A stretch of DNA of 64,000 bases from Chondrosia reniformis (lineage: Eukaryota > Porifera > Demospongiae > Chondrillida > Chondrillidae), in NCBI GenBank assembly GCA_947172415.1, contig OX359199.1:4552001-4616000 (forward strand), read 5' to 3'. Positions within the stretch are counted from its first letter, which is position 1, and each line of letters begins with the position of its first letter. Positions 56,817 to 64,000 of the stretch are shown piece after piece. The notes under the pieces were generated by a model. That model did no database searches and was not told the DNA's origin. It was given only the letters and a program-made list of their open reading frames with translations. The position numbers were made by a program, and so were the translations under genes.

Positions 56817-59345
56817 ATGGCGGAAGGAGAAACCCTAGTTTGTATTGCTATTGCTCCGGAGTTTGGCCTAAAGCCTGTTTACCAACTTGGTACCTTTTTA
56901 TTTAGAAAGGAATTGACGGTAAAGGAAGCAAGAACAGCGTTAGAATCCAGCGATACAACTACAGCTATTCCAAAGAAGTTTCAGTTCCTTTCTCATGATG
57001 GATTTTGCATCGAGTCTTCTTTAGAGGCTAAAGTACCCATCTCTGATATCCTAGTAGGATCTAATTTAATATATGTACGCATTCTATTCGAAAGGACTAG
57101 AATTGGTATAAGATTAAAGGTGAACGAGAATGATTTCTCCTCGATTGGATTTATATTCTGCTCTGCAGCCTGTACCTTGGAAGAGTTCCGAGCCGAGATG
57201 AGGAGTCAACTTACTCATCTTCCCGCCTCTGTTCACTCTGCCGTCCTGCTGGACCACAACCTCTGGCCCGTTGCCAAGCATCAGGAGTGTGATCTCAGCC
57301 TGATGGATGTCTTGATTAATAACGAAATACACATGTTTATGCATCAGGAGTCCAAACACCCAATCCTAAATTCGGAATGGAAACCACCAGATCCAATGGA
57401 CCCAAATCAACATGTAAGCAGCCAAAGCTATCAGAAGAAGCAAAAGCATTCAACCCAGTCCCCAGAAAAAGACCTAAATATTGAAGAAGTGAACTGCTCA
57501 GTGGTTGATACTCTGGAGGCTCAACCTGATCATCCAAGGGAATTTGATGTCTTGATCAGCTATGTACGCATGGAAGCCTCCAACTACGCCACCAAGTTGA
57601 AGGAGGAGCTTGTGGCTTTCGGATTTTCAGTTTTCTTGGACACAGATGAGATTTACAGTGGCCTGGATTGGCAGGACTGCCTTAATGATGCCATCTCTTC
57701 ATGCAAATTGTTTGTAGCCCTGATAACTCCACGCTATGGAGAAACTCTTTGGACAAATAGAGAAATTAAATTGGCTGACATTCTGGCAAAGACTATCATT
57801 CCAATTAATTTCCTCTCCACCTGGCCTCCCAAATGCCTTGCCATCCAATTTGCTACCACCCAGTTTGTTCCCTGGAAGAGAGATAGCAGCCAGGAGGCAT
57901 TAGAGGCTATGGCCTGGGCAGCCAATCAGATTGCAGAGAAGTACAAACATGCCGGAGAGGAAGATGGTCTGAATGGCCCTGAAGTGCACTCTGAGATTAT
58001 AGATAAGGAGACACCTCCACAAAGAACAGTCACACCCCAGCTAGCAAAGGTACCCACCCTACGTAGCTGCCCCACTGCCTTGCCCAATTCTACTGATCAT
58101 GATCTGGTGCAGTTGTTGCGGCAACCAAGAGAGGGCAAGGAGATGGTAGTCTTGATAAGTCATCCTAATGAAGTAGCATTAACACAGAAAACCACTTCCA
58201 TACTCACCAGGGCCGAGTATGAAGTGTGGGAAATGAAGTGTTGCAGCGAGAAAGATAAATCTATAATGAAGTCCTTTCAACAGAAGGCTGATGATGCTGG
58301 AGTGGTGGTTATTTTGATTACTAAGGAATTGGCTTCATCCTCACTTTGCAAGGAGCAGATCTTCTATTGTGAGCAGCGAAAGAGGATTGTTCCAGTGATA
58401 TCAGGCAATATTCAGATGCCCTCCTGGTTGTCAATGCTTATTGGAAGCAATACCTTTGTCCAAGCACAGAGTGCTACTTTTGAGGCATCTCTCAGACAAC
58501 ACATAGAGAAGGCTCTTCATGCAACTTCATCAGAAGAAGAAAGATATGTAAACCCTTCTCAGGAAGATGAAAAAACACGCTTTATGAAGAATAACCTGAT
58601 TGCACAGTTGCCATCCGATGGCAAACATGTGTACATTTCAGGCAGTACTGTCTTCTTCTCTGATAAAGGAGAGGAAATCTGTAAGGAATTGGGGAAGGCC
58701 CTGGCTCAACAACCAGATGTGCTATTGATAACGGGAGGTTTCTATGGTGTGGGTGATACAGTTGGAAAGAGTTTCTATGCTGCTCGTAGAGGCCAAACTG
58801 CCAATGTGTGGCACATCACAGCAGTAAGGGATCCTGCTGATAAATCTGCTCAAACCAGACAGAATGAGGATGGAAGCTTCCAGAAAGTGCCTTATGGGGA
58901 AACAATTTTCATTGGTGACAGTATCAGAGAGAGAGAGGCACTTGTAGCAAAGGTCCTAGGAGTGTGTGTCTTGATTGAAGGAGGCCCTGGTGCTGCTTAT
59001 GAAGCAGAACAGTTTGCATGGAACGGTGGAGTAGTGATACCTGTGAGGGTCACTGGAGGTGCTGCGGAGGGAAATTTCAACACTCCTGATTCCATTTTTG
59101 AGTGTCCATGTACCGTTGATAAGAAAGATTGGGAAACTCTAGGAGACAAAACAGCTGCTCCTGAAGACATAGCTTTGGCCATTGTAAGAATCATACAGAG
59201 CATAACAGGCTCTGGCTGCGGTGTGCCAACTCTGAGACTGAGTCAATCCTTCGTCTCCAGCCAAAGATCTCCAACTGCTCCTAGTTTGAATGGCAGTTGT
59301 CGTAAGAGGAGGTGGTCAAATTCCAACAGTGAAGAGTTGTTATAA
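56817..59345 (+). CDS. TIR-TIR-SLOG (STALD-like) protein, single exon, 842 aa
   Basis: Start at 56817 (AAAATGG context, MAEGETLVCIAIAPEFGLKP); an in-frame ATG at 56748 would add 23 residues. Residues 1 to about 190 look like two diverged copies of one small module (FQFLSHDGFCIESSLEAKVP against SAVLLDHNLWPVAKHQECDL), possibly beta-grasp. TIR 1, about 243-352: FDVLISYVRMEASNYATKLK, SVFLDTDEIYSGLDWQDCLN, TPRYGETLWTNREIKLADIL, with E316 at the position of the NADase glutamate. TIR 2, about 443-560: MVVLISHPNEVALTQKTTSI, ITKELASSSLCKEQIFYCEQ, with E513. SLOG, about 603-805: VYISGSTVFFSDKGEEICKE, LLITGGFYGVGDTVGKSF (GGxxGVG), RERE near 705 and GGPGAAYE at 722-729, the nucleotide-binding signature of LOG/SLOG proteins. 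In bacteria TIR plus SLOG form Thoeris. The role in this animal is inferred, not shown. Confidence 0.88.
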   Translation: MAEGETLVCIAIAPEFGLKPVYQLGTFLFRKELTVKEARTALESSDTTTAIPKKFQFLSHDGFCIESSLEAKVPISDILVGSNLIYVRILFERTRIGIRLKVNENDFSSIGFIFCSAACTLEEFRAEMRSQLTHLPASVHSAVLLDHNLWPVAKHQECDLSLMDVLINNEIHMFMHQESKHPILNSEWKPPDPMDPNQHVSSQSYQKKQKHSTQSPEKDLNIEEVNCSVVDTLEAQPDHPREFDVLISYVRMEASNYATKLKEELVAFGFSVFLDTDEIYSGLDWQDCLNDAISSCKLFVALITPRYGETLWTNREIKLADILAKTIIPINFLSTWPPKCLAIQFATTQFVPWKRDSSQEALEAMAWAANQIAEKYKHAGEEDGLNGPEVHSEIIDKETPPQRTVTPQLAKVPTLRSCPTALPNSTDHDLVQLLRQPREGKEMVVLISHPNEVALTQKTTSILTRAEYEVWEMKCCSEKDKSIMKSFQQKADDAGVVVILITKELASSSLCKEQIFYCEQRKRIVPVISGNIQMPSWLSMLIGSNTFVQAQSATFEASLRQHIEKALHATSSEEERYVNPSQEDEKTRFMKNNLIAQLPSDGKHVYISGSTVFFSDKGEEICKELGKALAQQPDVLLITGGFYGVGDTVGKSFYAARRGQTANVWHITAVRDPADKSAQTRQNEDGSFQKVPYGETIFIGDSIREREALVAKVLGVCVLIEGGPGAAYEAEQFAWNGGVVIPVRVTGGAAEGNFNTPDSIFECPCTVDKKDWETLGDKTAAPEDIALAIVRIIQSITGSGCGVPTLRLSQSFVSSQRSPTAPSLNGSCRKRRWSNSNSEELL

Positions 59346-59456
59346 GAAACAGTGTCAAATTCCAACAGTGAATAATACTTGATTTATATATTGTCACTAT
59401 TTGTACATAAAAGTATAGTTTATCTTTTTATACTACCTATGTACATATATATGTGT

Positions 59457-59462
59457 AATAAA
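59457..59462 (+). promoter_or_regulatory. Polyadenylation signal of the TIR-TIR-SLOG gene
   Basis: AATAAA lies about 110 bp after the stop codon at 59345, at normal 3' UTR distance, and just before the tRNA. Confidence 0.5.
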
Positions 59463-59518
59463 GAATTGTAACATGGTCACTGCAATGATTTGAAAGAAAA
59501 AGAAAAAAAAACGAAAAA

Positions 59519-59600
59519 CGCAGTGAGCAGGATTCGAACCTGCGCGGGCAGAGCCCATTGGATTTCGAGTCCAACGCCTTAACCACTCGGCCATCACTGC
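59519..59600 (-). tRNA. tRNA-Ser (anticodon CGA), 82 nt
   Basis: On minus: acceptor stem GCAGTGA pairs with TCACTGC plus discriminator G. The A-box reads TGGCCGAGTGG. Anticodon stem TTGGA/TCCAA encloses loop CTCGAAA, so the anticodon is CGA (codon UCG). The long variable arm GGGCTCTGCCC is typical of type II tRNA-Ser. B-box GGTTCGAATCC. No intron and no encoded CCA. Confidence 0.97.
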
Positions 59601-60680
59601 TAACAGCTTATGGCTAAAAAGGAAGAATTTATAGGTAGTTATAGATACCTCATAAACCAGTTCACATGTAATTGATTAACCTCAAGCAACTTCTTCAAGA
59701 TCTCTTACTACCATTGACATCATTTATTAATGAAAAATCTAATACACCATTTTCCTACATGCTAATCCCCTGGAGAGAGCTTTGGATGAAGATACAGGAG
59801 TCATTTTTTCTTCTTCTGCTCCACTGGATGCATGCATATAACACTAGTACTATTGCAATTGTCAAGTAGCTATTTCCAAGAGTTAAGAGGGTCTCAGTCA
59901 AGGAGTTACGTCTAGCTTTATGTAAATATAGATAATAGTCTATATATAATCAACAGTTGTTAGAAAACTAAATTATGAATTAATTGCAACAAAATATACA
60001 AGTATGTGGCTATCAAGAATCCATTGCCATCAACTATTGAGAATTTTTTTTATAATGGGGATCTTGAATTGCATGTTCCTAATCTCTCCATTAGCAGTGA
60101 CCATGCTTTTTCAACCTATATGGGAACAAGTCAATACAGTAAGCATCACTGAAGGAAATATAAAACAACTCATTTCTTCTTATAATCTAAGTAGTTGATT
60201 TGATCTGGTATACCATGAAATTAGCAATTCATTCCAGTAATTTATTCACTCCTTTCAACATAGTAATACCCAAAGCTCTCTAATGGGGTTTACCTACATA
60301 CGTAACTTGAAGGGGTCCTAGATTAGGTGACTGTAGTCAAAAGTAATTTTGTGTTTACATAATGCTGCACGTACGTACATAGTTACATAATACTTGTTTG
60401 CTATATATCCTGAGCCTCTGCAAACCGGGAGATTTAACCAAAACTGTACATTTCAACCCAGAGATTCAATAAATGTAGATTTACCCATGATGTAGTTATA
60501 TATACGAATGTAGTTACATGCATGTGTGACACTTTCATTAGGGGCTGACTTAAAGGACAGTTACTATGAACCTAGCACAACGTGTGTAATTACTGTATAT
60601 AGCTGTATTGTTGGGAGGCTGGATTAGTAGGATTTAAATGTCTATAAAAGTACTTAAGAGGCAATGTTCATACATGTAGA
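59601..60680. other. Gap between tRNA-Ser and COASY
   Basis: AT-rich, only short unsupported open frames. It could contain a further 3' COASY exon if the donor-like site near 60745 is used. No repeats of the families seen elsewhere were recognised. Confidence 0.5.
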
Positions 60681-63639
60681 TTAGTACATGAAAATAAATG
60701 GACTGAAACAAGCTTTAGAGCTGTGCAGAATATTTACTTGTTTCTGTGTCACTTCAGGCTCCCAGTGTGTTGAAAGGACTACAGATGCATAGCTCATCCT
60801 ATCCCTACTTGACATCTGAGCAACGATTTTTCTTTCTGCAACTTCTTGACTCACTCCATCACGCTCCATTATTCTTTTCAAAGCCTAAAGTTTCAAGATA
60901 ATGTTATATTTTTTCTTCTCACATCAAGACACCTGTTGCCATGTCAACAGAATACAGTAAACTTTAATCATACATTTCCTAACCTCCTTCTGTGATAGAA
61001 TACACAGCCAGACTTCGTGACAATACCTATCCCACTCTGCCTCCAGTAATACTGCAGCATCCAGGACACATACCTTACAACCTGTATACAACACATCCAG
61101 ACTCAAATGACGACAATATCAAAGCTTTAAGATCAGCTTTAGATCTTAAAGCCCCCCCCCCCCCCCCCCCATTTCATGTAGAATACTTTGCAATGTGAAT
61201 TTCAACCTTCTTTCCATGCCTGACTGATCCTGTCAAAAGATAGCTGTCTTATTTCTGGCCAAACTATGTCAGTAAGTTTCTTCATTTCGTTCTAATGGAT
61301 GCACATTAACCAGAGTCTTATTGTAACCAGGCAACATGTCACATGATATGATGTACCTTATCCTTTAGGACTATCGGGCCAAGTATCTTCCTATTGATCC
61401 GTCCATCCTCCCCCACAATTACGGGCCCAAAACAGTCTACCACCTTAGTGTAGGCTGTCGTACCAGGCTCATAGGCTGCGTGACCCAACTAATAGGGAAC
61501 ATTGGAAGGGACTCAACTACCATTTCAGTAATTTTTTTGAAAATAATAATGAAAGACAAAACAATGATTTACAGTCTAGCAATCCTACCAAAATGGCTGC
61601 CAATTAGTTACCTTGTCACAATCAATCACATGTGCTCCCAAGCCAGCCAACCTTCTACACACAGAACTCTTTCCACTGGCAATCCCCCCAGTCAGGCCAA
61701 TTATAAAGGGACCATCTTTCTTCCAATGAGAGGTCCTGTTGGTGTCAGGTGATCTCAATTCACCAAGCATATTCTGCCTGATTTGGGTGGAACTGAGTTT
61801 GGCTGCCACCATTTCAGTGAGTCCTCCCTCAAAGGCTACCATATCAACACACTCAATGTGCATCTCCGGGAGACCCTAGTAAACATAGGAACACGATATT
61901 GTAACTAATAAATGATTAATGATTAATGTGTGGCACAATAAAATTGTGATCGTATCATATTAGAGACACTGAAAGATGAACCATCTCAAAGATAAGTTGG
62001 GTGCAGAAATCCCTATCATCTGCAGGGTTTCTTTCGGGGGGAAGGGGGCAGAGGGGGAAATGTGCCCCCCCTTGAAACATTTGTGCCCCCCCTTGAAAAT
62101 GACAAATGTTATATGCTATATACGTACGTATATGAACATTGGTGCACTAAATATGTTTGCCCCCCTTCATTTCTATTATCATCATTTTGCCCTCCCCCCC
62201 TTGCTAAATACTCTGACTGATCTGCATGTCACTGCATTGGTCAGCAACTAAACAATACATATCAATGTCAATTAATTAGAGCAACTAATTGTAGGAACTT
62301 ACTCTTTTCTTCCTCTCCTGGTTTACAGCTTCACTTCCTTTGGAAGAGTCAGCAGTGATCACCAAACAGTCTAGCCCTGCGTCCCAGGCTGTAGGACCAT
62401 ACACATCTGTTATGGGGACCACATCAATCTGCACTTCTGGCCGCACATCCTGCAGAAAGCCCTTCACAGCTGCTATTCGCTTGTCAAGAGGTTCAATCAG
62501 TTCAGCGAGTGTCTTGTTCACTAGTAGTGGACCATCTGCTATACCAACTAATATACACCAGAATAATTGAAGTGATAATTAAACCACAAGTAATTATAAA
62601 CAGGAAAGAAGGAATTATTGGGAATCAAAACGAGGACAGCTGGTAAGACCACCAGTGCTCTGCGATGCGATATCATTTATGGTTGCTAAAATGTTTATTA
62701 TTATGCATGTGCAGTAGTGTGGAGTAAGTATTTACAACAAAACGTTAAATTTAATGGACACTAATAAGTCATATACGGTAAAACGCTAAATATAATAGAT
62801 GTTAATATTAAGGGTTTTACAGTACATTCTGAAAATAAAACTACTAATTTTAGTGTTATCAGTATTGATGAGGTAGCCTGGCTGATTGGGATATACTATA
62901 CATATGTACATGCAAATAAAGGGTGCTTATTATACTATATACTGAGGTATATACAGATAGGTGATAGATGAGTGGTCAGGTGTGGGAAGACAGAGAAACA
63001 CGCAAGGACTCAAAATGATGTATATTAGAATATTCATGAAGGCAGCTAAATAGATTCTGGTGGTACAATTGTCTTACTTAGAATACGTTTTCTTGCTATT
63101 AGTATGCTTTGAGACAGAAAAAGGCGATGTCCGTTGTGAAAGTGGTCAAATGTACCTCCTACAGCCACTCCATTGAAGCACTTTCTATCGCTTTCCTCTG
63201 TTACCGGTTCATTCTTGCCATCTACTTCAAGGTCCAGTTTGATGATGGATGGACGCGGGACCAATACTGGTTGCCTCTGCAGTATTAACTTGTATACAGG
63301 CAACGTTTCCGGGTCCTTGGTGGAATGAGCAACAAATACAGTTTCTACGGCATGACTCAATTTTTCACTTGGTTCCTTTGGCGGGCTAGAGGAATGCAAC
63401 AATGGCCTCAAGTCGACAGTAACGGCGTGCTTTGACGATAGACTATACAGGGATGTAATACATCTGGACACGGAGGACAACGAAAGCTGATGTTTAAAAT
63501 CACTGATACTATTTTCACAAACCAAAGGAACGTATAATATTCCGTTTACATGAGAGGAAATACTTTGTATCAGCTGCGGAGTCATTGAAAACAAATGAGC
63601 TGTGTTTTCCATTACTAGAGCAGCTGATCGGGCGGCCAT
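60681..63639 (-). CDS. COASY: Bifunctional coenzyme A synthase (COASY), 7 exons, 529 aa
   Basis: Carries the last two steps of CoA synthesis: phosphopantetheine adenylyltransferase (PPAT) and dephospho-CoA kinase (DPCK). Exons 63078-63639, 62303-62547, 61612-61875, 61357-61488, 61207-61291, 60984-61081 and 60681-60884 sum to 1590 nt. PPAT shows VAVGGTFDHFHNGHRLFLSQ (nucleotidyltransferase TFDxxHxGH). DPCK shows the P-loop FIIGLTGGIASGKSSVCRRL, GAHVIDCDKLGHAAYEPGTT, VCVLDAAVLLEAEWDRYCHE and RIMERDGVSQEVAERKI. The start at 63639 gives MAARSAALVMENTAHLFSMT; a second ATG nine codons on is possible. The C-terminus after VTQKQ differs from the family, and a GTAAAT donor there may lead to another exon. 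Its start nearly touches that of the plus-strand neighbour. Confidence 0.94.
61110..61172. repeat. Repeat fragment with 19-bp poly-C run
   Basis: AAGCTTTAAGATCAGCTTTA, GATCTTAAAGCCC, then cytosines to 61170. The wording recurs near 14484-14515. In a COASY intron. Confidence 0.7.
61965..62215. repeat. Dispersed repeat with G/C-rich runs
   Basis: Begins with the GAACCATCTCAAAGATAAGT flank shared with 43250 and 44730, then TGCCCCCCCTTGAAA tandem stretches resembling 14225-14290. In a COASY intron. Confidence 0.55.
62563..62672 (-). mobile_element. tRNA-derived SINE, copy 4
   Basis: Tail AATTGAAGTGATAATTAAAC, body GGGAATCAAAACGAGGACAG, head CAGCTGGTAAGACCACCAGT. The 5' end is lost after GCTCTGCGATGC. 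In a COASY intron. Confidence 0.65.
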
Positions 63640-63652
63640 TTTTGCAATTAAA
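63640..63652. promoter_or_regulatory. 13-bp interval between divergent COASY and VPS41-like start codons
   Basis: If both starts are right (63639 on minus, 63653 on plus), each 5' leader must run over the other gene's coding start, so the transcription start regions overlap. Geometry only; no promoter motif is claimed. Confidence 0.5.
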
Positions 63653-64000
63653 ATGGCGACTGCAAATAATACCCTGGAAGATGAGCTCAGTAATCCCTCT
63701 GTAGAGGAGGAAGAAGATGAAGAAGAAGAAGAATCAGAAGACGAGGAGCCCATTTTTAATTACAAGAGATTTAGTGAGGATCTTGTCAAAGGTCTAGGTC
63801 CGCCCAAAGATGCAAATCTACAGAACTTTCGCGGAATTGCTGTGGAACTGATCAGCTGTATTGCAGTCCACATGAGAGTATGTTGTGAATAATGCTGTAT
63901 ATATGTATGTAGTTATATAGCTGTGCGTGTAATTTTAACGATATAAGTGACCCATGTGATAAGCACACTAGGTAGACTACACACTAGGCTAGACTACACA
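63653..64000 (+). CDS. VPS41-like N-terminus (gene runs off the right edge)
   Basis: The start at 63653 gives MATANNTLEDELSNPSVEEE, a long acidic run, then EEPIFNYKRFSEDLVKGLGP and ELISCIAVHMR before a GTATGT donor at about 63878. VPS41 (HOPS subunit in late endosome-lysosome fusion) begins with the same pattern: an acidic stretch, EEPxxxYER, and SCxxVHxxF opening the beta-propeller. Only exon 1 is in the window, and the stretch KGLGPPKDANLQNFRGIAVE is not typical of VPS41, so the call is tentative. Other acidic-N-terminal WD40 proteins are possible. Confidence 0.5.

Noticed and set aside
59672..60198. Two 64-65-codon plus-strand frames with hydrophobic stretches
   Set aside because: No homology recognised, no splice support, AT-rich background; they could be chance.
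63046..63753. Minus-strand extension MGSSSSDSSSSS upstream of COASY
   Set aside because: It is the antisense of the acidic start of the VPS41-like gene. The COASY start is better placed at 63639.

Overview
The window looks like the nuclear genome of a sponge (demosponge, Amphimedon-like). It is AT-rich and its genes are animal genes, including an integrin beta with PSI and betaA domains. Introns are many and short, and intergenic gaps are often only tens to hundreds of bases. The species assignment is inference. The animal gene calls rest on protein motifs and on exon models, eight of which sum to whole codons with start and stop (CDK5, RPL37A, FTSJ3, EAF, sorcin, LRRK, the ankyrin-GTPase-death gene and COASY).

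Layout, left to right: integrin beta (-, 3' part off the left edge); POLR1B (-), head to head with CDK5 (+); RETREG/FAM134-like (-), RPL37A (-) and FTSJ3 (-) in tight tandem; ZNF622/REI1 (+) head to head with FTSJ3; EAF (-) head to head with sorcin (+); WDR12 (-) head to head with LIN9 (+); a 2664-residue LRRK1-like kinase (+); an ankyrin-GTPase-COR-like-death protein (+); a single-exon TIR-TIR-SLOG protein (+); tRNA-Ser(CGA) (-); COASY (-), whose start codon is about 13 bp from that of a VPS41-like gene (+) running off the right edge. Five genes in the left half serve ribosome production (POLR1B, RPL37A, FTSJ3, ZNF622, WDR12).

The most unusual part is 35.3-59.3 kb. Three large same-strand genes carry switch, kinase, death, TIR and SLOG domains, a vocabulary typical of innate-immune and stress signalling. 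The first two share a paralogous ankyrin N-terminus, inside which about 0.9 kb is nearly identical, suggesting recent gene conversion or partial duplication. The third joins two TIR domains to a SLOG domain in one polypeptide. TIR and SLOG are the signal producer and sensor of bacterial Thoeris-type defence, so this is the best candidate for an undescribed system.

Non-coding sequence is dominated by intronic minisatellites, a tRNA-derived SINE family, palindromic MITE-like elements and a pogo/Tigger-like element. Two minisatellites duplicate real splice sites: a 54-bp array with eleven copies of an LRRK 3' splice site, and a 24/27-bp array with copies of an FTSJ3 5' splice site.
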